From assembly GCF_023101665.1 (NCBI RefSeq), contig NZ_CP082161.1, positions 5,952,001 through 6,016,000 on the forward strand: a stretch of DNA of 64,000 bases. Reading direction: 5' to 3'. A program made the translations under genes and the position numbers. This document shows, in pieces, positions 27,894-36,825 of the stretch; the first letter of the stretch is position 1; each line of letters begins with the position of its first letter. Source of the DNA: Bradyrhizobium sp. 195 (lineage in GTDB: Bacteria > Pseudomonadota > Alphaproteobacteria > Rhizobiales > Xanthobacteraceae). The notes below the pieces were generated by a model. The model saw nothing but the letters and a program-made list of their open reading frames with translations, was not told the origin of the DNA and searched no databases.

Positions 27894-29105
27894 CTAACCG
27901 ACAATTTGGCTCACCGACATCAGCGCCGTCATCACCGACGTGATCAGGCCGCCGACGACCAGCGAAATCGCGATGATTGCGGCCGGACCTGCGATGCCGA
28001 CCGCGCGGTCCAGCGTGCGCTGCAGCTTGGCCTCGTAGAATTCGGCGACGCGTCCCGACAGCATCGGCAATTGTCCGGTCTCGTCGCCGAGCCGGAGCAT
28101 GCGCACTGCCATCGCGGGCAGCGCCTCCGTCTCAGCCAATGCGTCGGACAACTTCGAGCCGTGGCGAACGCGGTCGGCGGCATCGCTCCAGACCGCGGCC
28201 GAGCCTGTCGTCGCCATCATGTCGACGAGGATGCGCAGCGTGATGGTGAGATTGACGCCGCTGCCGAGCAGCAGGCCGAGATTGCGGCAAAACAGCGCCG
28301 TCCGGTATGCGCTCATCACGTTGCGGATTGCCGGCAGCCGCGTGATCGCATTCGTGACGCCGCGGCGGACGCGCTCTTGCCGGAGCAAGAGCCACGCCAC
28401 TGCGATGATGGCCGCAAGGCCAGCCAGCACCGCATCCGAATTGCCGCGCAGGAACGTGGAGATGTTGAGAAAGACGCCGACGACCGGATCAATCTTGGCG
28501 CCGAAATCCTGCAACACGGATGCGAACTGCGGCAGCACGAAAGTGAGGAAGAACAGCAGCACGCAACCCGCCGCGCCCAGCACGAACAGCGGATAGCGGA
28601 TTGCATCCGACAGCCGCCGCCTCAGCGCCTCGCTGCGCGTGCGCTCGCCGGCCAGCACCTCCAGCACCTGGTCCAGCGATCCCGAGGCCTCACCGACCCG
28701 CACCAGCGCGACATACATCGGGGGGAACAGCCCTTCGTGCCGCGCCAGCGCCTCGGCAAAGCTCTCGCCCGCAACGACGCGCGAACGGATGTCCGCAACG
28801 ACAGGACGCAGCCGGCCGAAATCCGGGTCCGCCGCGAGCAGCTCCAATCCGTCATTGATGCGTGCGCCGGCGCGCAGCAGCAGCGCGAGGTCGCGGGTGA
28901 AGATGGTGACGTCTTCCGGCTTGGGCCTGTTGAAGAGGCTGAACACACGGCCCGCCGAGCCGCCCTCTTCCGGCGTGACGTTGTCGACCAGCACGAGACC
29001 GAGCCGTTCGATCCGTTGCGCGACGTCGCCCGGCGCAGGCGCGGCAATGGCGCCGGAGACCAGTTCGCCGTTGGCGTTGAGGGCGCGGTAGCGATAGTTC
29101 GGCAT
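27894..29105 (-). CDS. gspF: Type II secretion inner-membrane protein GspF
   Basis: 403 residues. Two T2SSF domains of about 120 residues each are separated by the first hydrophobic helix (FVLGAAGCVLLFFLTFVLPQF, near residue 175). Further helices are near residue 225 and at the C-terminus (IAISLVVGGLITSVMTALMSV). The N-terminus MPNYRYRALNANGELVSG is typical. GspF is the polytopic platform protein that couples GspE to pseudopilus growth. It is separated from gspE by 215 bases containing a palindromic repeat, the only large gap in the operon. Confidence 0.93.
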   Translation of the reverse strand: MPNYRYRALNANGELVSGAIAAPAPGDVAQRIERLGLVLVDNVTPEEGGSAGRVFSLFNRPKPEDVTIFTRDLALLLRAGARINDGLELLAADPDFGRLRPVVADIRSRVVAGESFAEALARHEGLFPPMYVALVRVGEASGSLDQVLEVLAGERTRSEALRRRLSDAIRYPLFVLGAAGCVLLFFLTFVLPQFASVLQDFGAKIDPVVGVFLNISTFLRGNSDAVLAGLAAIIAVAWLLLRQERVRRGVTNAITRLPAIRNVMSAYRTALFCRNLGLLLGSGVNLTITLRILVDMMATTGSAAVWSDAADRVRHGSKLSDALAETEALPAMAVRMLRLGDETGQLPMLSGRVAEFYEAKLQRTLDRAVGIAGPAAIIAISLVVGGLITSVMTALMSVSQIVG

Positions 29106-29158
29106 GCGTTAGCGCAGGATGAGCTTGGGGTGAATCAATTGGCCGCGGGGTCGGTGCA

Positions 29159-29281
29159 CCTCTCCCGCTTGCGGGAGAGGTCGGCGCATAGCGCCGGGTG
29201 AGGGTTTTCTCCTCTTGGGGGTTCTCGATTGCGGAGACACCCTCTCCCCAACCCTCCTCCGCAAGCGAGGGAGGGAGCACT
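29159..29281. repeat. Interspersed palindromic element between gspE and gspF
   Basis: CCTCTCCCGC-TT-GCGGGAGAGG (29159-29180) is a perfect 10-base-arm hairpin. It is followed by GCGCCGGGTGAGGG and a second, imperfect C-rich/G-rich hairpin (CCTCCTCCGC..GCGAGGGAGG, about 29257-29276). A related element lies at 45707-45890. It sits between two co-directional operon genes, so it would be transcribed and could affect termination or mRNA stability between gspE and gspF. Confidence 0.7.
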
Positions 29282-29320
29282 CCTCCCTCGTTGCAACGTT
29301 TGAACCTGATCTCATCATAT

Positions 29321-31015
29321 CTAGCGCACCGTCGTGACGCGGAAGACCTCGGGCACGGTGGTGAGCCCGGCCCGGCATTTGGCGACCGCATCCTCCAGCA
29401 TCGTGGTCATGCCGCCCCGCATCGCGGCGGCGTCGATCGAGTGGGAGTCGGTCTGCGGGCCGACCAGCGTGCGCACCTCGTCGGACATTTCGAGGATCTC
29501 GAACACGCCGTTGCGGCCGCGATAGCCGGTGCCGCCGCAGCGTTCGCAGCCACCGGCCTCGTGCACGACCTCGCCGCACTTGAAACCAATCACCGCGAAG
29601 CGCGGGTCCTCGGCGAGATCGGCCTCGGTCAGCGCATGCGGGACCTTGCAGCGGTCGCAGAGCACGCGCACCAGGCGCTGCGCGACCACCGCGCGCAGCG
29701 TGGACTTCAGCAGGAAGCCCTCGATACCGAGATCGATCAGGCGCGGCACGGCGGCCGCGGCCGTCTCGGTGTGCAGCGTCGTCAGGACGAGATGCCCGGT
29801 GAGTGCGGCGTGGATCGCGATATGGGCGGTCTCGGCGTCGCGGACCTCGCCGACCATGATCACGTCGGGGTCCTGGCGGACGAAGGCGCGCATGGCGGAG
29901 GCGAAGGTCAGCCCGATCGACGGCTTGACCTGGGACTGGTTGATGCCGGGAATCTCGTACTCAACGGGATCCTCGATGGTGAGGATCTTTCGCGTGGGCT
30001 CGTTCAGGATCGACAGCATGGTCGCGAGCGTCGTGGTCTTGCCGCTGCCGGTCGGTCCCGTGACCACGATCATGCCGTGCGGCATCGCGAGCAGCCGCGT
30101 CATCACGCTCTCGTCGCGCGCGGCGAGACCGAGCTTGCTCATTTCCAGGAGACCGCGGTCGCGCGGCAGCAGGCGGATGACGGCGCTCTCGCCGTGCTGC
30201 GTCGGCATGGTCGCGACGCGAACGTCGATCTCGCTGCGCCCGACCCGCACGCGCGCGGCGCCGTCCTGCGGCAGGCGCCGTTCAGCAATGTTGAGGCTGG
30301 CGAGAATCTTGATGCGCGAGATCAGCGCCTGCGGCGGAATGCCGTGCGGCGACGGCAGCGCACGCAACAGGCCGTCGACGCGCATGCGCACGACGAGTCC
30401 GGCACGGAACGGCTCGACGTGGATGTCGCTGGCACGCAGGTCCACCGCGCGCTCCAAGAGATCATTGAGCGCGCGCACCACCGGCGCGCCGCTGGCGAGA
30501 TCGCGCAGGCTCTCGATGTCGTCGTCGGACTGCTGGGCAACGCCCCTGCCGCTTCGATCCGCATTTGCATCGTCGGCATCGGCCCGTTGATCGAGGACCG
30601 TGGTGATGTCCTCGTATGAGGCCACGACGACATCGACCGGGGCTCCGAACACGATTTCGGCGGCACGAATGGCGGCCGTGTCGGAGGGGTCGGCGACAGC
30701 CAGCCGCAAGACGTCGTTCGACGGCGGGTCACTGAAAGGAAAGATGGTGGATTCACGCAGGAAACGGCGCGAGAAGCCGTCGAGGCGAGGCGTGGCGGCG
30801 AGCAGTTGCGGAAGACTCAGCCGCGGCAGGCCAAAATGATCGGAGACTTCATCTGCGAATTCGGCCGCGGAGAGATCGGTGGCCTCCCACAATTCACGCA
30901 ACGGGCGCATGAGCGCGGGGTTGGCCGATTTGTCGACATGGGCATGCGCCCGCGGCGGCAATGAGTATTTTTCCAGGAGGTGCTGCCGGAAGCTATCTGC
31001 GGAGCGGTCGCGCAT
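29321..31015 (-). CDS. gspE: Type II secretion ATPase GspE
   Basis: 564 residues. The N-terminal GspE-N domain binds GspL. The C-terminal motor has Walker A GPTGSGKTTTL, the Asp box (ILTIEDPVEYEIPG), Walker B QDPDVIMVGEVRDAETA and the His box region. The tetracysteine zinc loop is CDRC (about residue 460) with CERC about 38 residues later. It powers pseudopilus assembly. ATG at 31015 is preferred over a TTG at 31054 that lacks a ribosome site. First gene of the minus-strand gsp operon and divergent from gspD. Confidence 0.92.
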   Translation of the reverse strand: MRDRSADSFRQHLLEKYSLPPRAHAHVDKSANPALMRPLRELWEATDLSAAEFADEVSDHFGLPRLSLPQLLAATPRLDGFSRRFLRESTIFPFSDPPSNDVLRLAVADPSDTAAIRAAEIVFGAPVDVVVASYEDITTVLDQRADADDANADRSGRGVAQQSDDDIESLRDLASGAPVVRALNDLLERAVDLRASDIHVEPFRAGLVVRMRVDGLLRALPSPHGIPPQALISRIKILASLNIAERRLPQDGAARVRVGRSEIDVRVATMPTQHGESAVIRLLPRDRGLLEMSKLGLAARDESVMTRLLAMPHGMIVVTGPTGSGKTTTLATMLSILNEPTRKILTIEDPVEYEIPGINQSQVKPSIGLTFASAMRAFVRQDPDVIMVGEVRDAETAHIAIHAALTGHLVLTTLHTETAAAAVPRLIDLGIEGFLLKSTLRAVVAQRLVRVLCDRCKVPHALTEADLAEDPRFAVIGFKCGEVVHEAGGCERCGGTGYRGRNGVFEILEMSDEVRTLVGPQTDSHSIDAAAMRGGMTTMLEDAVAKCRAGLTTVPEVFRVTTVR

Positions 31016-31084
31016 CGCATTCACGGCGTTGACCTTGTGACCTGAAAGCAACAACTTCGGCGGGTGACGACAGGCCCTTAGCCC

Positions 31085-31112
31085 TTGACATATTTAGTAG
31101 CAAAAACATAAT
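31085..31112 (+). promoter_or_regulatory. Sigma70-type promoter of gspD
   Basis: TTGACA (31085-31090), a 16-base spacer, and CATAAT (31107-31112): a perfect -35 and a 5/6 match to the -10. The spacer and surroundings are A/T-rich compared with the region. Transcription would start near 31119, about 36 bases before the gspD ATG at 31155, which has AAGGGGGGA just upstream. It lies in the gspE/gspD divergent gap. Confidence 0.6.
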
Positions 31113-31154
31113 CGTGGCGCAAATTATTGCGCGTCCGAACCAAGGGGGGATCGG

Positions 31155-33539
31155 ATGCACTTTCCAGTCAATTCCAGCGTCGGCAGGGGTGTTTTGTTTA
31201 GGGTGGTCCAGCCGCTTTTGCGCCGTCGCTCAGCGTTGTCTGGAACGCTCCTCCTGTTGTCGTCCGCCTTCGTGCTCGGCGCCTGCATCGTGACCGCCGA
31301 CCAATCAATCGAAGCCGATCCAAAGGACCCGCGCGCCCAGGACATCGCCGACAAGGTCCGCTCCCTCGATCTTCAGCCGCGTCAACCTGCCGATGCTGGC
31401 GCAAGCGGCATTGCGCAGGCGCGATCGTCGAAGCCGGCGATCTATCTCAGCGATGGTGCAACCCCGCAGGGTGGCGCGCTGACCGAACGCGAGGATGCCG
31501 GCGGCAGCGGCTACGACCTCAATTTCGAGAACGCGCCGGTTGCCACCGTCGCAAAGGTCGTCCTTGGCGACGTGCTCAACGTCGGCTACACGATCGACCC
31601 GCGCGTGCAGGGAACCGTGACGCTGGCGTCGGTGCGGCCGGTGCCCAAGGCGGATGCGGTCTACGTGCTGGAGAACGCGCTACGCATGTCCGGTGTCGCG
31701 CTGGTCCGTGACCGCGCCGGCTATCGCCTGCTGCCGGCGCCGGAAGCCGGCCCGGGCGGCATCGACCGCTCGCTGAACGCCGCCGCCGGCCAAGGCATCA
31801 CCGTGGTGCCGCTGCGCTACGTCTCGGCCCAGAACATCTTCAAGCTGCTCGATGCCTTCGGCGTGAAGGCCCAGACCATGCGTCCCGACAGCGCCCGCAA
31901 CACTTTGATCGTCAGCGGCAGCGGCACCGACCGGGCGACCGCGGTCGACACCATTCTCTCCTTCGACGCCGACTGGATGCGCGGGCAATCGGTGGGCATC
32001 TTCCCGGTGCGGAATTCCACGCCCGAGCCGCTCATCTCCGAGATCGAAAAGATCATGGATTCGGGCGAAGGCGGCATGGGACAGAACGTGGTGAAATTCC
32101 AGCCGATCGGGCGCCTCAATTCAATTCTGGTCGTCAGCCAGAAGCCGGAATATCTCAAGCGCGCGCAGACCTGGATCGCGCGGCTCGACCGCTCCGACAC
32201 GGACGGGGTGAACCTGAAATCCTATCCGCTGCGCTACGGCAACTCCAAGGCGGTGGTGGCGCTGCTGAACGAGATCCTGTTCAGCCAGAGCGCGACCAGC
32301 ACCTCCTCGCTCGACAATTCGGCGGGCCAGATCTCCCCCGGCGCGGGCATCGCGACGTCCTCGTCCGGGACCAATCCGATCGCCTCGCTCAGCGCACTTC
32401 CGACCGCAGCCGCAGGTGCCGCAACCCCGGTCACCGGCGCTCCCGGCTCGTCGCTGGCCGCCCGCCCCGCCCCTGCGGCGGCCGGCGTGCCCGGCCAGGA
32501 CAACGGCTCCGGCTCGCTGCTCGGCACCGGCGCAAAGCCCGCCAACAATGCGATCCTTCAAAACGTACGGATCACGGCCGACGTCACCAATAACGCGGTG
32601 CTGGTCTACGCCAACGCGGAATCGCAGCGCGTCGTCGAGCAGACGATCCGGCAAATCGACCGGCCGCAGCGCCAGATCGCGATCGAGGCGACGATCGCCG
32701 AAGTCACGCTGAACGACGCCTTGAACTACGGTGTCCAGTTCTTCATCGCCAGCAAGCAAGGCTCGGTCTCCAACGTCATTAACGGCGTCAGCAACAGCGC
32801 TTCGGTCGGCAGCAACATCGAGCAGCAGACCAGCGCGGTCAACGCCGCCGCCGGCGCGCTGCTCGGCCGCGCCCTGCCCGGCTTCAACTTTCTGATCGGC
32901 GCGGAAAATTCCCCGCGCGTGGTGCTCGATGCGCTCCACAACGTCACCACCGTCAAGGTGCTGTCCAACCCGTCGCTGGTGGTGCTGGACAACCAGCCGG
33001 CGACCTTGCAGGTCGGCGACCAGGTGCCGTTCTCGACCGGCACCGCGACCGTGCTGACCGCCAACAACACCGTCGTCAACACCATCGACTACAAGAACAC
33101 CGGCATCATCCTGCGCGTGCTCCCGCGCGCCAACGCCAACGGCAACGTCGTGCTCGACATCGAGCAGGAGATCTCGAGCGTGGCCGCCGGCAGCACCGGC
33201 TCGCTGACGCCGACGATCTCGCAGCGCCGGGTCAAGAGCTCGATCGCGGTGACCAGCGGCCAGACCGTGCTGCTCGCCGGCTTGATCAGCGAGACCGAGA
33301 ACAGACAACGGCAGGGCATTCCGATTCTCGATTCCATTCCTGGCGTGGGCGATGCGTTCTCGCACCAGGGCAATACGCGCGCCCGCACCGAGCTGATCCT
33401 GTTCATCCGCCCGACCGTGATCAAGGACGGCGTCGATGCGCATGTCATCGCGGAGGAAATGCGCAGCAAGATGAACAGCCGCCTCGTCGGCACCAGCAAT
33501 CCCGTCATCTCCGTGAACCCGCCCAAGGCGGCGCGCTAA
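31155..33539 (+). CDS. gspD: Type II secretion secretin GspD (lipoprotein)
   Basis: 794 residues. The signal sequence ends in the lipobox FVLGAC (about residue 40), so the mature protein is probably a lipoprotein. That could let it reach the outer membrane without a separate pilotin. The N0 domain begins near YDLNFENAPVATVAKVVLG, followed by N1-N3 KH-like repeats interrupted by a ~100-residue Ala/Gly/Pro/Ser-rich insert (about residues 385-460). The secretin domain has VPFSTGTATV, TGIILRVLPR and SGQTVLLAGLISETE, with the closing ELILFIRPTVI. It forms the outer-membrane pore. Transcribed divergently from gspE and followed 4 bases later by the prepilin peptidase. Confidence 0.94.
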   Translation: MHFPVNSSVGRGVLFRVVQPLLRRRSALSGTLLLLSSAFVLGACIVTADQSIEADPKDPRAQDIADKVRSLDLQPRQPADAGASGIAQARSSKPAIYLSDGATPQGGALTEREDAGGSGYDLNFENAPVATVAKVVLGDVLNVGYTIDPRVQGTVTLASVRPVPKADAVYVLENALRMSGVALVRDRAGYRLLPAPEAGPGGIDRSLNAAAGQGITVVPLRYVSAQNIFKLLDAFGVKAQTMRPDSARNTLIVSGSGTDRATAVDTILSFDADWMRGQSVGIFPVRNSTPEPLISEIEKIMDSGEGGMGQNVVKFQPIGRLNSILVVSQKPEYLKRAQTWIARLDRSDTDGVNLKSYPLRYGNSKAVVALLNEILFSQSATSTSSLDNSAGQISPGAGIATSSSGTNPIASLSALPTAAAGAATPVTGAPGSSLAARPAPAAAGVPGQDNGSGSLLGTGAKPANNAILQNVRITADVTNNAVLVYANAESQRVVEQTIRQIDRPQRQIAIEATIAEVTLNDALNYGVQFFIASKQGSVSNVINGVSNSASVGSNIEQQTSAVNAAAGALLGRALPGFNFLIGAENSPRVVLDALHNVTTVKVLSNPSLVVLDNQPATLQVGDQVPFSTGTATVLTANNTVVNTIDYKNTGIILRVLPRANANGNVVLDIEQEISSVAAGSTGSLTPTISQRRVKSSIAVTSGQTVLLAGLISETENRQRQGIPILDSIPGVGDAFSHQGNTRARTELILFIRPTVIKDGVDAHVIAEEMRSKMNSRLVGTSNPVISVNPPKAAR

Positions 33540-33543
33540 GGGC

Positions 33544-34134
33544 GTGACGGATCAGGCGGCGAATGTCGGGACGGGCGCTCCGCTCGCCATCGCCCTGCTG
33601 CTCGGCGTGTTCGCAAGCCTCCTCACCGCTCCGGGCGCCGAAGGCCTCTACGGCGCGTTCCTGGCCGCCCTGATGCTTGCGATCGCGGCGAACGATGCCC
33701 GCCACTACCGCATTCCGAACGAGCTGACCGGCGCCGCCTTCGCGCTCGCGCTGCTCCGCGCCGGCGCGTTCGTGCCCGACATCGGCGCCGAGGCGCTGCT
33801 CTGGCCGCTGATCCGTGCCGCGGCCTCGGGCCTTCCGCTGCTGCTGCTGATGGTGCTCTACCGCCGCTGGCGCGGCCGGGACGGGCTCGGGCTCGGCGAC
33901 GTCAAGCTCGCCGCGGTCTGCGGCGCCTGGCTCGATCTTGCGACCGTGATCGCGGTGATCGAGCTTGCGGCACTGCTCGCGATCGGCGCCTATGTCGTCA
34001 ATGCTGCTCTACAACGGAAGCCGCTGCGCGCCACGGCCTTCCTGCCGTTCGGGCTGTTCCTGGCACCGGCGATCTGGATCGGCTGGCTGGGAGAGACCTG
34101 GTACACGAACTGGCTCGGCGGCTGGCCGGGCTGA
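33544..34134 (+). CDS. A24-type prepilin peptidase
   Basis: 196 residues, multi-pass. The two catalytic aspartates are visible: one in the NDARHYRIPN loop (about residue 53) and the second in the GXGD motif GLGLGDVKL (about residues 116-124). The N-terminal zinc-cysteine methyltransferase domain of full-length PilD/GspO is absent, so it resembles the short TadV/CpaA form. It would cleave the leaders of GspG-K. GTG start 33544 is 4 bases after the gspD stop, which places it in the gspD transcript. Confidence 0.88.
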   Translation: MTDQAANVGTGAPLAIALLLGVFASLLTAPGAEGLYGAFLAALMLAIAANDARHYRIPNELTGAAFALALLRAGAFVPDIGAEALLWPLIRAAASGLPLLLLMVLYRRWRGRDGLGLGDVKLAAVCGAWLDLATVIAVIELAALLAIGAYVVNAALQRKPLRATAFLPFGLFLAPAIWIGWLGETWYTNWLGGWPG

Positions 34135-34380
34135 AGCCTGGGATCAGGACCATCGTCGTTCCGCGGCCGGCCCGCCCACACAAACGCGAAAACAACCCCA
34201 TGCACGGGAGACGGGGACAGGTTTTTCAACGACTTACCAATCGGCGTGCTTTGCGGATCCTGCGAAGCGATTTGACGCGTCGGACAAAACGCCGGGGGAT
34301 GCCTCACGGCGATGGTGCGCTACACCGCCCCTCCCGAAAATCACGCAAGGCAACCGAGCTGACAGACCAAGGCGCGGCGG
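34135..34380. other. 246-base convergent gap with a recurring-type motif
   Basis: Lies between the prepilin peptidase and Sel1 genes, which converge here. It contains CACAAACGCGAAAACAACCCCATGCACGGG-type sequence (about 34179-34208, only partly quoted), which I recall as recurring in Bradyrhizobium intergenic DNA. No gene supported; short antisense frames look like chance. Confidence 0.3.
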
Positions 34381-34938
34381 TCAGTGCTCGCGGCTCGGCG
34401 CCCATTCCAGCGCCCGCAGGCGGGCCTGGGCAATCTCGCCGCGCGTCATCTTGGTAGTGACGGCATCGCGGATCCGGGCCCGCGCCTCGCGCGCAAGAGG
34501 CGGCGCTGCCGCCGTGGACAGATTGAGCCATTTGGAGGCTTCGACGATGTCCTGCGGCACGCCCTGGCCGCGGTCGTAGAGCAGGCCCAGCGAATACTGG
34601 CCGCGGCTGTCGCCCTGCTCTGCCGCCCGCCGGTACCACATCGCGGCTTCCGTGTAGTTCTGCGGCACGCCGCGACCGGTCTCGAACAGGAAACCAAGAT
34701 AGGACTGTGCAGCCGCATTGCCCCGCTCGGCGAGCGGAATGAAGATGCGGGACGCCGTCAAATAGTCCTGCCGATGGAAAGCGGAGACGCCCTGACGGAG
34801 CGATTGGGCGTGGGCCGGAACTGCCAAGACGAGCGTCAGCAGAATGGCGGCACAGCCCCATCCCGCCCGTCGCGAAAAACGGTGCGCTTGCGGCGCCGCA
34901 CGGCAAAGTCCCGGATTCTGGCTGTCGAGCGTCTCCAT
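34381..34938 (-). CDS. Sel1-repeat exported protein
   Basis: 185 residues from ATG 34938. A signal peptide (CAAILLTLVLAVPAHAQS, cleavage after AHA) precedes three Sel1-like repeats: LAERGNAAAQSYLGFLFETG, AAEQGDSRGQYSLGLLYDRG, and a third starting with EASKWLNLSTAAAPP. Sel1 repeats are TPR-like helical pairs for protein interaction, here in the periplasm. Longer frames reach 35034, but that start would lie inside a terminator hairpin (35022-35046), so a start at 34938 or 34959 is preferred. No partner protein is evident. Confidence 0.75.
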   Translation of the reverse strand: METLDSQNPGLCRAAPQAHRFSRRAGWGCAAILLTLVLAVPAHAQSLRQGVSAFHRQDYLTASRIFIPLAERGNAAAQSYLGFLFETGRGVPQNYTEAAMWYRRAAEQGDSRGQYSLGLLYDRGQGVPQDIVEASKWLNLSTAAAPPLAREARARIRDAVTTKMTRGEIAQARLRALEWAPSREH

Positions 34939-35014
34939 GCCACCCCGCGCTCCCTGCATATGCGCGGCCAGACTAGTCTGCAGGCATCCAGAAATCCATA
35001 GTGGTGCCAGGCAC

Positions 35015-35046
35015 AAAAAAAGCTCCGGGCGCATCGCGCCCGGAGC
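35015..35046 (-). terminator. Rho-independent terminator after the beta-helix genes
   Basis: On the minus strand, an 11-base perfect stem (GCTCCGGGCGC / GCGCCCGGAGC, loop of 3) is followed by seven U residues. It lies 19 bases after the stop of the 35065-35913 gene. Confidence 0.85.
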
Positions 35047-35064
35047 TCGTTCGATTGATCGTGC

Positions 35065-35913
35065 CTAGTGATACCCGCCAGCGGTAGCCGGCGTCGTGTC
35101 CGGAGCATTGCCGTTAATCTGGTTGTCCAGATAGGACAGCACGTTGCCGGTCGTGGCTGCGCCGAGATTGTTGACGATCACGGAGCGGCCGATCCGCACC
35201 CCAGCAGCGCCGCTGAGGGCGAGGCCCGTGCTCAAGTTCTCCGAGATGTTGCTGTTGTTGACCTGGACGTTGGACGATCCCAGCACGTTCACGCCGACGA
35301 AGTTGTTGTGAATGGCCGTATTGTTGATCAGGACCCGGGAGCTGCCGCCGTTCGTGTTGATACTGATCCCGGCGCCAGCGGCAGCGGCGCCGTTATGGGA
35401 GATCACGCTGTCGCGGATCATCAGCATCGAGTTGAAGTTCGACGGATTCGAGAAAATGCCGGTTCCCGACGCGCCGTTGAAGTCCCTGATGAAGCAATGC
35501 TCGATGACTACCGAGGCCGCTTGGAGGATGTTGACGCCCTTGACGCCGGTGCCGGCCCCCTCGATGTCGAGGCCGCGCAGCACGATGTGATCGGTCGCCG
35601 CGGCGTTGACGTTGATGCCGTTGGTGCCCGACGCGAGGATGCTGCCGACGACGCCTTCGCAATAAATCGTCATCGCCTTGGTGATGGTCACCGTGCCGAA
35701 GCCCGCGGAATCCAGGCAGTTGATCTCGCCGCCCGCGGCCGTCTTCGAGATCGCACCGGCGAAGGTCTTGCACGGAGCGGTGCGACTGCACGGATTGACG
35801 TCATCGCCGACGCCGGACACCCACGTTCTGGTCGCCTGGGCATGAGCCGGCTGCGACACGGCGAATGGCAAGAGGAATCCCGCTACAAGAGCCCATAGAG
35901 CAATACGACGCAT
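35065..35913 (-). CDS. Secreted right-handed beta-helix protein, copy B
   Basis: 282 residues. A signal peptide (LWALVAGFLLPFAVSQPAHAQA) is followed by a pectate-lyase-like parallel beta-helix: repeated short strands such as GLDIEGAGTGVKGVNIL, VVIEHCFIRDF, LMIRDSVISHN and VQVNNSNISENL. The entry segment WVSGVGDDVNPCSRTAPCKTF, with paired cysteines, is shared by a family of uncharacterised exported beta-helix proteins. No catalytic residues of a polysaccharide lyase were recognised. It is a tandem paralogue of 35977-36825, of identical length and very similar throughout. It is followed by a strong terminator. Confidence 0.82.
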   Translation of the reverse strand: MRRIALWALVAGFLLPFAVSQPAHAQATRTWVSGVGDDVNPCSRTAPCKTFAGAISKTAAGGEINCLDSAGFGTVTITKAMTIYCEGVVGSILASGTNGINVNAAATDHIVLRGLDIEGAGTGVKGVNILQAASVVIEHCFIRDFNGASGTGIFSNPSNFNSMLMIRDSVISHNGAAAAGAGISINTNGGSSRVLINNTAIHNNFVGVNVLGSSNVQVNNSNISENLSTGLALSGAAGVRIGRSVIVNNLGAATTGNVLSYLDNQINGNAPDTTPATAGGYH

Positions 35914-35976
35914 GTTGAACCTCCAAAATTGAATGGAAAATTTGGCGTTGTTGCCAGATTGGAAACTTCCGAGGAC

Positions 35977-36825
35977 TTAGTGATACCCACCAGCGGTGGC
36001 CGGCGTCGTGTCCGGGGCGTTGCCGTTGATCTGGTTGTCCAGATACGACAGCACGTTCCCGGAGGTCGCCGCCCCCAGATTGTTGACGATCACCGAGCGG
36101 CCGATCCGTACCGCTGCGCCGCCGGTAAGCGCGAGGCCCGTACCGATATTCTCCGAGATGTTGGAATTGTTGACCTGGACGTTGGCCGATCCCTGCACGC
36201 TCACGCCGACGAAGTTCTTGTGGACGGCCGTGTTGTTGATCAGGCTCCGCGAACTGCCGCCGTTCGTATTGATGCTGATCCCGGCGCCGTCGGCCGCGGT
36301 GCCGTTGTGCGAGATCACGCTGTCGCGGATCATGAGCATCGAGTTGAAGTTTGACGGATTGACGAAGACGCCGACGCCGCCCGCGCTGTTGAAGTTCCTG
36401 ATGAAGCAATGCTCGATGACCACCGAGGCTGCCTGGAGGACGTTGACACCTTTGATGCCGGTTCCGGCCCCGTCGATATCGAGGCCGCGCAGCACGATGT
36501 GATCGGTCGCGGCTGCGTTGACGATGACGCCAGAGCTCCCCGCTGCGAGGATGCCGCCGACGACGCCTTCGCAATAGATCGAGATCGCCTTGGTGATGGT
36601 CACGACGCCGAAACCGCCGGAATCGAGACAATTGATCTCGCCGCCCGCGGCTGTCTTCGAGATCGCGCCGGGAAAGGTCTTGCATGGGGCGGTGCGACTG
36701 CACGGATTGGCATCATCGCCCACGCCGGACACCCACGTCCTGGTGGCCTGAGCATGCGCCGGTTGCGATGCGATCAGCGGTACGAAAAATCCTACAGCCA
36801 GAGCCAAGAGTGCAATTCGACGCAT
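35977..36825 (-). CDS. Secreted right-handed beta-helix protein, copy A
   Basis: 282 residues, the upstream member of the tandem pair. Signal peptide LALAVGFFVPLIASQPAHAQA, then the same CSRTAPCKTF entry motif and beta-helix coils ending in NAPDTTPATAGGYH exactly as in copy B. Differences are scattered and conservative, which suggests a duplication kept under selection. Only 63 bases separate the two copies and no terminator lies between them, so they may be one transcript. The function is not known; surface or matrix carbohydrate binding is possible. Confidence 0.82.
   Translation of the reverse strand: MRRIALLALAVGFFVPLIASQPAHAQATRTWVSGVGDDANPCSRTAPCKTFPGAISKTAAGGEINCLDSGGFGVVTITKAISIYCEGVVGGILAAGSSGVIVNAAATDHIVLRGLDIDGAGTGIKGVNVLQAASVVIEHCFIRNFNSAGGVGVFVNPSNFNSMLMIRDSVISHNGTAADGAGISINTNGGSSRSLINNTAVHKNFVGVSVQGSANVQVNNSNISENIGTGLALTGGAAVRIGRSVIVNNLGAATSGNVLSYLDNQINGNAPDTTPATAGGYH

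Noticed and set aside
34938..35034. Longer start for the Sel1 protein
   Set aside because: Would begin within the terminator hairpin of the neighbouring gene and place extra sequence before a normal signal peptide.
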